From an uncultured Eubacteriales bacterium (GTDB lineage Bacteria > Bacillota > Clostridia > Christensenellales > Aristaeellaceae), in assembly GCA_900553295.1 (NCBI GenBank), contig USCR01000161.1:1-5159 (forward strand): a stretch of DNA of 5,159 bases, written 5' to 3'. Shown one piece after another: positions 1 through 5,148 of the stretch; position 1 is the first letter of the stretch; each line of letters begins with the position of its first letter. A model generated the notes under the pieces. It did no database searches and was not told the origin of the DNA. It saw only the letters and a list, made by a program, of their open reading frames with translations. Both the position numbers and the translations under genes were made by a program.

Positions 1-194
1 AGGGTGCCCGTGGGATACTGCCCCAGCACCTTCGCCTCCAGGGAAGCGGTCTGGCGCAGGTTCAGCGCGCCGCCCACCACCAGGGCGCTCTCAGCGGTTT
101 CAGCCTGGGAGAAAGCTGGCGCCAGGCACAGGCTGGCCACCGCCACGGTACCCAGTGCACGACGGGTCAGAGACTGCAGTTGCTTGTTCTTCAT
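1..194 (-). CDS. Secreted SH3-type domain protein, N-terminal part only (cut by window edge)
   Basis: The visible 64 residues begin at an ATG preceded by a near-perfect ribosome binding site, so the start is secure. Residues 1-31 look like a signal peptide: a charged start with K2, K4, R11 and R12, a hydrophobic stretch from about A13 to F28, and a likely signal peptidase site after S29-Q30-A31. The C23 is not in a lipobox, since the residue before it is Leu. T10-R11-R12-A13-L14 loosely resembles a twin-arginine motif, but ordinary Sec export is the simpler reading. From about residue 37 the pattern VVGGALNLRQTASLEAKVLG is typical of the opening strands of a bacterial SH3 domain (N-L-R-x-x-x-S). 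Such domains bind cell wall and are often joined to a peptidase or amidase, but the rest of the protein lies outside the window, so no enzymatic function can be given. It is probably a separate transcription unit from recA, with a hairpin terminator and 294 bases between them. Confidence 0.75.
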   Translation of the reverse strand, partial: MKNKQLQSLTRRALGTVAVASLCLAPAFSQAETAESALVVGGALNLRQTASLEAKVLGQYPTGT

Positions 195-202
195 GGATGG
201 TT

Positions 203-210
203 CCTCCTTT
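203..210 (-). promoter_or_regulatory. Ribosome binding site of the SH3-type gene
   Basis: The minus strand reads AAAGGAGG, a near-complete anti-16S match, with 8 bases to the ATG at 194. It fixes the start of the partial gene and argues against the earlier in-frame or out-of-frame ATG codons in the leader. Confidence 0.85.
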
Positions 211-332
211 GTTGTGTGAAGCCCCGTTTCCCGGGCGCTTTCATCACTACAAACGGCCGGTGTGCGCCCTTTGATGCGCCAAGCCCTTGCCATAATCCGC
301 CAATCAGGGACGAATTATGACCATATTGGGAA

Positions 333-366
333 AATATACCATAGTGTGCACCAACCACCCTGGAAA
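333..366 (-). promoter_or_regulatory. Probable promoter of the SH3-type gene
   Basis: On the minus strand TTTCCA (361-366, 4 of 6 to TTGACA) is followed after 17 bases by TATGGT (338-343). Overlapping this is a better extended -10, TGGTATATT (333-341), with TATATT matching 5 of 6. The same TTTCCA element and a TGGTAAAAT extended -10 occur in front of rimO, which lends some support. Transcription would start near 326 and give a leader of about 130 bases. An alternative -10, CATAAT, lies near 314-319. The choice among these cannot be settled by eye. Confidence 0.4.
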
Positions 367-428
367 ACACAAGATTCTGACGCAAAGCCAAGGAAATAAA
401 TCCCATTATTCTTTTGCTCATTTTGGGC

Positions 429-473
429 AATAGAAACGCGCCTGCCTCCCATGCAATAGAAAGCAGGCGCGTT
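429..473 (-). terminator. Rho-independent terminator after recA
   Basis: A perfect 11-bp inverted repeat has its arms at 463-473 and 435-445, with a 17-base loop. In the direction of recA the second arm, GCAGGCGCGTT, runs straight into TTTCTATT (429-436), where six of eight bases are T. The hairpin begins 15 bases after the recA stop codon, the usual place for an intrinsic terminator. The T tract is broken and therefore of moderate strength. On the plus strand the hairpin is followed by GC-rich sequence, so it should work only for leftward transcription. The 10-mer GCAATAGAAA (plus strand) occurs twice, at 427-436 and 453-462, once in the tail and once in the loop. Confidence 0.75.
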
Positions 474-488
474 GCGCGAGACGGGAGA

Positions 489-1634
489 TTATTCCCCGTC
501 CTCCAGACCGTCCTCCTCCAGGAGCGCCAGGTCGTCCTCTTCCTCCACGGCGGATTCCCCACCCTCGGACTGTTCGGGGAGCGGCTCGCCCTTTTCGAAG
601 AACTGGCGGCGGATCTCCGCGTCGATCTCCTGGGCAACCTCCGGGTTATCCTTCAGGTACTGCCGGGTATTCTCCCGGCCTTGGCCAATGCGCTGATCCT
701 TGTAGGAGAACCAGGCGCCGCTCTTGTGGATGATGTCCCGGGCCACGGCCATGTCCAGGAGCGTGCCCTCCCGGCTGATGCCCTGGCCATAGATGATGTC
801 AAACTCCGCCACCCGGAAGGGCGGGGCCACCTTGTTCTTGACCACCTTCACCTTGGTGCGGTTGCCGATGACCTCGCTGCCGTTTTTCAGCTGCTCGCCC
901 CGGCGCACGTCCAGACGCACGGAGGCGTAGAACTTCAGGGCGCGGCCGCCGGGGGTGGTCTCCGGGTTGCCATACATCACACCCACCTTTTCACGCAGCT
1001 GATTGATAAAAATGGCGATGGTCCCCGTCTTGCTCACAATACCCGTGAGCTTGCGCAGGGCCTGGGACATCAAGCGGGCCTGCAGGCCCACAAAGCTGTC
1101 GCCCATCTCGCCGTCGATCTCCGCCTTGGGCACCAGCGCCGCCACGGAGTCCACCACCACCACGTCCAGGGCCCCGGAGCGTACCAGCGCCTCGGCAATT
1201 TCCAGGGCCTGCTCGCCGGTGTCCGGCTGGGAGATGTACAGTTCGTCAATGTTGACCCCCAGCTTCTTGGCGTAAGCGGGGTCCAGGGCGTGCTCCGCGT
1301 CCACAAAGGCGCAGATGCCGCCCTTTTTCTGGGCCTCGGCCACAATGTGCAGCGCCACCGTGGTTTTACCGGAGGATTCCGGGCCGTAGATTTCGATGAC
1401 GCGGCCCTTGGGCACGCCGCCCACCCCCAGGGCCAGGTCCAGCTCCAGGTTACCGGTGGAGATGACCTCCACGTTCTGGCTGGCCTGCTCGCCCAGCTTC
1501 ATCACGGCGCCTTTGCCATACTGCTTGTCCAGATCCGCCAGGGCATGTTCCAGGGCCTTGAGCTTTTCCTCCTGAGTGCTCTGGGCAACGGTTGTAGCGT
1601 CCTTTTTGGGGGGCGCGGCCTTTTTCGTAGCCAT
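489..1634 (-). CDS. recA: Recombinase RecA
   Basis: RecA is the ATP-dependent strand-exchange protein that coats single-stranded DNA, carries out homologous recombination and triggers LexA self-cleavage in the SOS response. The 381-residue product shows the Walker A motif GPESSGKT (84-91), the Walker B region [10 protein letters not shown] (158-167), the DNA-binding L1 region around 174-190 and L2 around 211-229, and the family signature ALKFYASVR (232-240). The frame stays open to 1748, but the ATG at 1634 is chosen because AAAGGTGG lies 9 bases upstream and the longer version would overlap the end of cinA with unrelated sequence. It is longer than the roughly 350 residues usual for RecA. 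The excess is an N-terminal extension of about 20 residues rich in Lys, Ala and Pro before the usual first helix, and a long acidic tail (347-381, 16 of 35 residues Asp or Glu). Acidic tails of this kind damp DNA binding in other RecA proteins. No intein or break is seen. It is last in the operon, before a terminator. Confidence 0.98.
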   Translation of the reverse strand: MATKKAAPPKKDATTVAQSTQEEKLKALEHALADLDKQYGKGAVMKLGEQASQNVEVISTGNLELDLALGVGGVPKGRVIEIYGPESSGKTTVALHIVAEAQKKGGICAFVDAEHALDPAYAKKLGVNIDELYISQPDTGEQALEIAEALVRSGALDVVVVDSVAALVPKAEIDGEMGDSFVGLQARLMSQALRKLTGIVSKTGTIAIFINQLREKVGVMYGNPETTPGGRALKFYASVRLDVRRGEQLKNGSEVIGNRTKVKVVKNKVAPPFRVAEFDIIYGQGISREGTLLDMAVARDIIHKSGAWFSYKDQRIGQGRENTRQYLKDNPEVAQEIDAEIRRQFFEKGEPLPEQSEGGESAVEEEDDLALLEEDGLEDGE

Positions 1635-1643
1635 GGTTTCTTT

Positions 1644-1651
1644 CCACCTTT
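1644..1651 (-). promoter_or_regulatory. Ribosome binding site that fixes the recA start
   Basis: The minus strand reads AAAGGTGG, one base off the ideal AAAGGAGG, with 9 bases to the ATG at 1634. It lies 12 bases downstream of the spacer hairpin and is not part of it, so it should be accessible. Confidence 0.75.
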
Positions 1652-1663
1652 CCGTCCATTGGG

Positions 1664-1696
1664 CCGGGCGCGTTCCTTTCCGGGAAGCGCGCCGGG
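1664..1696 (-). other. Strong hairpin in the cinA-recA spacer
   Basis: In the transcript, GGCGCG (1688-1693) pairs with CGCGCC (1667-1672). After a one-base bulge (1687), TTCC pairs with GGAA across a six-base loop (1677-1682). Two further C-G pairs close the base beyond a single mismatch. No run of T follows, so this is not an intrinsic terminator. It sits just after the cinA stop (1702-1704) and just before the recA ribosome binding site. It may protect mRNA from exonucleases, mark a processing site, or insulate recA translation from cinA. The pairing is seen; its role is inference. Confidence 0.6.
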
Positions 1697-1701
1697 ATAT
1701 T

Positions 1702-2961
1702 TCAGCAATCTGCCTGCGTGCCCTTTTCCGCCTCCAGGCGCAGGGCATTCAGGGCGTTTTTCATGGTCAGGGTGCGGATGCGGGCGCGGTTCCCCGTAAG
1801 ATGCAGGGGAATGTCATAGACCCCCTCCGCCGTGGCCACCCCCAGGAACACCGTGCCCACCGGGCGTTCCGGGGTGCCGCCGTCGGGGCCGGCCAGGCCC
1901 GTGGCGCTCACGGCAATGTCCACGCCCAGGCGTTCCCGGGCACCCTGGGCCATGGCCCGGGCCACCTCCGCGCTGACCACGTCGTAGCGGTCGATCATCT
2001 CCGCGGGCACGCCCAGCAGCATGGTTTTCGATACGCTCTGGTAGGTCACAAAGCCGCCCTTCACCACCTGGGAAGCGCCGGGCACCTCCACCAGCGCCGA
2101 GGCAATCATGCCGCCGGTGAGGCTCTCGGCGGTGGCCACGGTCCAGTTCCGCGCTTTCAGGGCGCGCACGGCGCTCTGGGCCAGAGAACCGTCGTCATGC
2201 TCGGAGACCGCGTACACCACGTCCCCCAGGCGGCGGCGTACCTCCGCCACCAGGGGCGTCAGCAGCGCTTCCGCGGCTTTCACATCCGCGGCCCGGGCAG
2301 TGGCACGCAGCTGCACCTCCCCCAGGGAGCAGTAGGGGCTCAGGGAGGGGTTGCTACCTTCCTCCAGGTCGTGCAGGCGGGTGTCCACCTCGCTCTCCCC
2401 CATGCCGAAGATGCGCAGGTACCGGCTGGCCAGCACCTGGCCCGAGCGGGCCTGCAAATACGGTTCCACCTGCTCGGTGAACATGGGCTCCAGTTCCACC
2501 GGCGGGCCGGGCAGGTGAATGACCACCTTGCCCTCACCCATGGGCACAATGGCGCCCGGGGCGGTGCCGTTGGGGTTGAGCAGCAGGCGGGAGTCCGGGG
2601 TAAACATGGCCTGGCTGAGGTTGTTCAGCTGCATGTCCTTATGATATTGAGCAAAGCGGGCGCGCACCATGGCCTCGGCCTCGGGGAAGAGCACCAGCTC
2701 CTTCCCTGCCACCTTGGCGGCCACCCGCTTGGTAATGTCGTCCACCGTGGGGCCCAATCCGCCGGAAGTGATGACCACATCCGCCCGGCTCAGGGCCAGG
2801 CGGTAGGCTTCCTCCAGGCGCTGGGCGTTGTCGCCCACCACGGTTTGATGGTACTGGCTGATGCCCAGGGCGGACAGCCGCCGGGAGAGAAACTGGGCGT
2901 TGGTGTTCAGCACCTGGCCCATGAGCAGCTCTGTGCCCACACAGAGAATTTCCGCGATCAT
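1702..2961 (-). CDS. cinA: CinA: nucleotide-repair protein with NMN deamidase domain
   Basis: This is a full-length two-domain CinA of 419 residues, the usual size. Residues 1 to about 170 form the molybdopterin-binding-like domain (COG1058), with the opening [19 protein letters not shown] and the motif [10 protein letters not shown] (66-75). In characterised CinA proteins this part has ADP-ribose pyrophosphatase activity. After a linker, about 258-415 is the PncC-type domain, which turns nicotinamide mononucleotide into nicotinic acid mononucleotide for NAD recycling. It shows AESLTGG (278-284) and ATGLAGP (353-359), and S280, Y307 and K312 fall where this family keeps its active-site Ser, Tyr and Lys. 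The name comes from competence- and damage-inducible expression in streptococci, and a role in competence here is not shown. The ATG at 2961 directly follows the pgsA stop codon, and AAAGGA lies 10 bases upstream, inside pgsA, which suggests translational coupling. The neighbouring pgsA and recA are its usual partners in Bacillota. Confidence 0.95.
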   Translation of the reverse strand: MIAEILCVGTELLMGQVLNTNAQFLSRRLSALGISQYHQTVVGDNAQRLEEAYRLALSRADVVITSGGLGPTVDDITKRVAAKVAGKELVLFPEAEAMVRARFAQYHKDMQLNNLSQAMFTPDSRLLLNPNGTAPGAIVPMGEGKVVIHLPGPPVELEPMFTEQVEPYLQARSGQVLASRYLRIFGMGESEVDTRLHDLEEGSNPSLSPYCSLGEVQLRATARAADVKAAEALLTPLVAEVRRRLGDVVYAVSEHDDGSLAQSAVRALKARNWTVATAESLTGGMIASALVEVPGASQVVKGGFVTYQSVSKTMLLGVPAEMIDRYDVVSAEVARAMAQGARERLGVDIAVSATGLAGPDGGTPERPVGTVFLGVATAEGVYDIPLHLTGNRARIRTLTMKNALNALRLEAEKGTQADC

Positions 2962-3504
2962 TTATTTCGCATCCTTTTCCATCAGTACGCCGCTGTTTTT
3001 CACAAAGTAGTCCGCGCCGCTCCACAGGGTCATGACCACCACCACCAGGCACAGCGCGCCGCTGAGCAGGCTCTGGGTCACCGGCTGGCGCAGCAGCATC
3101 AGCCACAGGATCAGCACGATCTGGCACACGGTCTTGATCTTGCCCAGCTTGCCCGCGGCAATGACCTGCCCCTTGGTGACGGCCACCATGCGCAGGCCGT
3201 CCACGCACAGCTCCCGGGCCAGGATAATCACCGTGGCCCAGGCGGGCATCAGCCCCTGCTGAATCAGCATGATAAAGGCGCTGAGGGTCAGCAGCTTATC
3301 CGCCACGGGGTCCAGAAACTTGCCCAGGTCGGTGACGATGCCCCGGCTGCGGGCGATGTGCCCGTCCAGAAAGTCCGTGAAGGCCGCCAGGCCAAACACC
3401 GCCGCCGCCAGCAGGTTGCACACCGTGCCGCCCACATACATGAGGATCACCATCACGGGGATCAGCGCCACCCGGGCCACAGTAAGCCGGTTGGGCAGGT
3501 TCAT
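2962..3504 (-). CDS. pgsA: Phosphatidylglycerophosphate synthase (CDP-diacylglycerol-glycerol-3-phosphate transferase)
   Basis: This integral membrane enzyme joins CDP-diacylglycerol and glycerol 3-phosphate to give phosphatidylglycerophosphate, the precursor of phosphatidylglycerol and cardiolipin. The 180-residue protein carries a complete CDP-alcohol phosphatidyltransferase signature, D-x2-DG-x2-AR-x8-G-x3-D-x3-D, at D44, D47, G48, A51, R52, G61, D65 and D69. These aspartates bind the metal ions and the substrate. The PgsA-like segments ARELCVDGLR (96-105) and AAGKLGKIKT (116-125) favour PgsA over other members of the family. Hydrophobic segments lie near 7-25, 28-43, 71-96, 123-138 and 146-164. 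The ATG at 3504 overlaps the rimO stop in an ATGA arrangement, and GGGGGAG (3510-3516) sits 5 bases upstream. Both support this start and translational coupling to rimO. The size is normal and nothing is missing. Confidence 0.97.
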   Translation of the reverse strand: MNLPNRLTVARVALIPVMVILMYVGGTVCNLLAAAVFGLAAFTDFLDGHIARSRGIVTDLGKFLDPVADKLLTLSAFIMLIQQGLMPAWATVIILARELCVDGLRMVAVTKGQVIAAGKLGKIKTVCQIVLILWLMLLRQPVTQSLLSGALCLVVVVMTLWSGADYFVKNSGVLMEKDAK

Positions 3505-4808
3505 AGGCGCTCCCCCTTCAGGTCATAGGTTTCCGCGCCGGTAATGCGCACCTGCACAAAGCTGCCCACCTCCGGGGCTTCCTTGGCGGTAAAGACGATG
3601 GCGCCGTCCGCGTCGGGAGCCTCCCGCTGTGAGCGACCCAGGAACAGCCCGTCCCGGGCGTCGGTGACCAGCACCTTTTCCACCGTGCCAATGCGCGCCT
3701 GGTTGTTTTCCAGGGAAATGCGGGCCTGCAATTTCATCAGGCGGTCCAGGCGCTCCTGCTTGACCTCCTCGGGGATTTGGTCGGGCATTTCCGCGGCGGG
3801 GGTGTTTTCCTCCGGGGAGAAGGCAAAGGCGCCCATGCGGTCAAACCGCGCTTCCGCCACGAAATCCATCAGCTCCTGGAACTGTTCCTCGGTCTCCCCG
3901 GGGAAACCCACAATCAGGCTGGTGCGCAGGGTAAAGCCCATGTCCCGCGCCTTTTTCAATATGCGGCGGATGTCCGCGGCGGTACCCCGGCGGTTCATGC
4001 GCCGCAGGAGCGTATCGTTGATGTGCTGAATGGGCAGATCCAGGTATTTGCAGATGTTGTCATGGCTGGCCATGACCTCCAGCAGGCGGTCGTCGGCCTC
4101 GTCCGGGTAGGCGTAGAGCACCCGCAGCCATTCCACCCCGGGAATCCGCGCCGCCTGATCCATGAGCTCGGGCAGCATGGACGCCTCCTGCCAATCCGTG
4201 CCGTAGCGGGTGGTATCCTGGGCAATGAGGATATGCTCCTTCACGCCCTGCTCCGCAAAGTGGCGCGCCTCGCCCAGCACATCCGCCAAAGGCCGGGAAC
4301 GGTATGGCCCGCGGATCAGCGGAATGGCACAGTAGGTGCAGCGGTTGCTGCATCCGTCCCCGATGCGGGTGTAGGCGGTATAGGCCGGGGTGGTCAGCAC
4401 CCGCTCATGCTCCAGGAAGGTATACTTTTCCCCGCACAGGGATTCCCGCCCCTGCCCCCGCAGGGCGCGCTCCACCGCGGGAATCAGCTGGTCATACTGG
4501 TTGACGCCCAGCATCAGGTCGATCTCGGGGATCTCCTGGAGCAGGTCCTTTTCATAACGCTGGGCCAGGCAGCCGGTGACCACCAGCAGGCGGCAGCGCC
4601 CGGTCTGCTTGTACTGGGCCATTTCCAGGATGGTGTCGATGGACTCCTCCTTGGCGGGGTTGATAAAGCCGCAGGTGTTCACCATGAGAATATCCGCCTG
4701 GGCGGGGTCCTCGGTGAAGGTGTAGCCCGCCTCCTTGAAAAGTCCCAGGGCTGTTTCGGAATCCACCAGGTTTTTGGTGCAGCCCAGGGAAATCATGCCA
4801 ACTTTCAT
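3501..4808 (-). CDS. rimO: Ribosomal protein S12 methylthiotransferase RimO
   Basis: RimO is a radical-SAM iron-sulfur enzyme that adds a methylthio group to a conserved aspartate of ribosomal protein S12. The 435 residues show the three domains in order. The N-terminal methylthiotransferase domain has its cluster cysteines C10 (SLGCTKN), C46 (VNTCGF) and C80 (VTGCLAQ). The radical-SAM core carries C153-x3-C157-x2-C160 within GDGCSNRCTYC, and the C-terminal TRAM domain runs from about residue 370 to the end. The close relatives MiaB and MtaB modify tRNA. The short start MKVGMISLGCTKN and the ending ETYDLKGERL fit RimO better, and rimO next to pgsA is the common clostridial order. A TTG codon (4809-4811) precedes the ATG in frame. 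I chose the ATG because GGAG (4817-4820) then has an ideal 8-base spacing, though TTG would add only one residue. It is the first gene of the operon and overlaps pgsA by 4 bases. Confidence 0.95.
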   Translation of the reverse strand: MKVGMISLGCTKNLVDSETALGLFKEAGYTFTEDPAQADILMVNTCGFINPAKEESIDTILEMAQYKQTGRCRLLVVTGCLAQRYEKDLLQEIPEIDLMLGVNQYDQLIPAVERALRGQGRESLCGEKYTFLEHERVLTTPAYTAYTRIGDGCSNRCTYCAIPLIRGPYRSRPLADVLGEARHFAEQGVKEHILIAQDTTRYGTDWQEASMLPELMDQAARIPGVEWLRVLYAYPDEADDRLLEVMASHDNICKYLDLPIQHINDTLLRRMNRRGTAADIRRILKKARDMGFTLRTSLIVGFPGETEEQFQELMDFVAEARFDRMGAFAFSPEENTPAAEMPDQIPEEVKQERLDRLMKLQARISLENNQARIGTVEKVLVTDARDGLFLGRSQREAPDADGAIVFTAKEAPEVGSFVQVRITGAETYDLKGERL

Positions 4809-4816
4809 CAATGTAG

Positions 4817-4820
4817 CTCC
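4817..4820 (-). promoter_or_regulatory. Ribosome binding site of rimO
   Basis: GGAG on the minus strand lies 8 bases before the ATG at 4808 and 5 bases before an in-frame TTG at 4811. A second purine-rich stretch, AGAGAGG (4825-4831), lies just upstream and may help ribosome loading. The spacing favours the ATG. Confidence 0.65.
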
Positions 4821-4838
4821 GTTACCTCTCTATGGATT

Positions 4839-4869
4839 CTGCCGCAAACGCGAACACACGTCCCGGCAG
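4839..4869 (-). other. Stem-loop at the 5' end of the rimO leader
   Basis: In the transcript CUGCCG (4864-4869) can pair with CGGCAG (4839-4844), all six pairs perfect, around 19 bases. Inside, ACGUG and CGCGU can form a further five pairs, one of them G-U, leaving a four-base loop. The stem would begin almost at the expected transcription start near 4870, so it may be a 5' stabilising structure. It contains the LexA-like site, and part of the symmetry could reflect that DNA site instead. Confidence 0.45.
4851..4864. promoter_or_regulatory. Candidate LexA (DinR) operator in the operon leader
   Basis: The plus strand reads CGAACACACGTCCC. Against the Gram-positive SOS box consensus CGAACRNRYGTTYC it matches 13 of 14 positions, failing only at one T of the second half-site (GTCC instead of GTTC). 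It lies at about +7 to +20 relative to the predicted start, a place where a bound repressor could block transcription. The link to recA, an SOS gene four places down the same operon, makes it meaningful. Against it, the mismatch is in a core base and the site lies within a stem-loop that could explain some of its symmetry. Whether the host LexA uses this consensus is not known from the window. Confidence 0.45.
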
Positions 4870-4876
4870 CATGCCT

Positions 4877-4905
4877 ATTTTACCACAGGTTTTGCCCCTT
4901 GGAAA
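4877..4905 (-). promoter_or_regulatory. Promoter of the rimO-pgsA-cinA-recA operon
   Basis: On the minus strand TTTCCA (4900-4905, 4 of 6 to TTGACA) is followed after exactly 17 bases by TAAAAT (4877-4882, 5 of 6 to TATAAT), preceded by TGG, which makes an extended -10. Transcription would begin near 4870 and give a leader of about 62 bases. This is the best promoter-like sequence in the window, and it is placed correctly for a housekeeping sigma factor. Confidence 0.65.
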
Positions 4906-4909
4906 GGGG
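4895..4909. promoter_or_regulatory. Short palindrome over the -35 element
   Basis: CCCCTT and AAGGGG form a perfect 6-bp inverted repeat around three bases and cover the whole -35 element of the rimO promoter. This could be a repressor or activator site, or merely a by-product of the surrounding G-rich tract, which makes such repeats more likely by chance. There is no T-run beside it on either strand, so it is not a terminator. Confidence 0.3.
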
Positions 4910-5093
4910 AACAACGGAAAAGGAAGGGGCGCGCCGGTGGCAAGGGGCGCACCCTGGGGGGAAAAGGAGATTTGCGGGGGGAAAAGAGTTTTGCACTTGT
5001 GCAGGGGAGGAAGGGGCACAGCTTTGCAGGGGAGGAAAGTTTTGTAAAACTGCTTTTTGCTTCGGTGTAAGGGGGGATAAAGAGGGTTTGGGG
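4906..5093 (+). repeat. G-rich, strand-biased intergenic tract with short direct repeats
   Basis: Ten runs of four or more G lie on the plus strand between 4906 and 5093. In 4901-5040 I count 65 G, 39 A, 20 C and 16 T, so 74 percent purine. Imperfect modules recur: AAGGGGCGC at 4924-4932 and 4942-4950, GGGGGGAAAA at 4956-4965 and 4976-4985 (both followed by a purine run and then TTTGC), and the 13-mer TGCAGGGGAGGAA at 5000-5012 and 5025-5037. Periods are 18, 20 and 25 bases, so this is not a regular tandem array. Seen from the operon strand the tract is C-rich and G-poor. Confidence 0.7.
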
Positions 5094-5118
5094 TTTGTGA
5101 AAAGACTTTTCCTTTGAA

Positions 5119-5148
5119 AGTATAATTTTATCAGTAAAGAAAAAACAA
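5119..5148. promoter_or_regulatory. AT-rich patch with weak promoter-like elements on both strands
   Basis: On the minus strand TTGTTT (5143-5148) and TATACT (5119-5124) are 18 bases apart, which could give a second, distal promoter with a leader of about 300 bases running through the C-rich tract. On the plus strand TATAAT (5121-5126) is a perfect -10 but has only TGAAAA at the -35 spacing. It could serve a gene running rightward beyond the window. Both are weak, and AT-rich sequence in a GC-rich genome yields such matches easily. Confidence 0.25.

Noticed and set aside
191..244. Short upstream reading frame in the SH3-gene leader, ending in a TGA that overlaps the ATG at 194
   Set aside because: The ATG at 244 has no ribosome binding site, and the overlap can arise by chance.
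1664..1696. Terminator between cinA and recA
   Set aside because: The hairpin is strong but is followed by CGGCCCAATGG with no T-run on the operon strand, and recA needs the read-through.
1635..1748. Longer RecA with 38 extra N-terminal residues
   Set aside because: The extension would overlap cinA, is not RecA-like, and the ATG at 1634 has a well-placed ribosome binding site.
414..1799. Open frame of 461 codons on the plus strand, opposite recA
   Set aside because: Same codon-register shadow effect. It starts inside the recA terminator region without a ribosome binding site, and recA is unmistakable.
1576..3528. Open frame of 650 codons on the plus strand, opposite cinA and pgsA
   Set aside because: It is in exact codon register with the genes on the other strand, where stops occur only if those genes use TTA, CTA or TCA. 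GC-rich genes avoid these codons. The translation is His, Gln and Gly-rich with no recognisable domain.
4832..5047. Small protein on the plus strand in the G-rich intergenic tract
   Set aside because: No ribosome binding site or promoter at the proper place, and a low-complexity translation caused by G runs.
4906..5093. CRISPR array or G-quadruplex array
   Set aside because: Repeats are short, imperfect and unevenly spaced, with no spacers of constant length. Loops between G-runs are mostly too long for the standard quadruplex pattern.
3777..5117. Open frame of 446 codons on the plus strand, opposite rimO and its upstream region
   Set aside because: It is a shadow of rimO in codon register, extended by the G-rich non-coding tract. 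No ribosome binding site and no protein-like composition.
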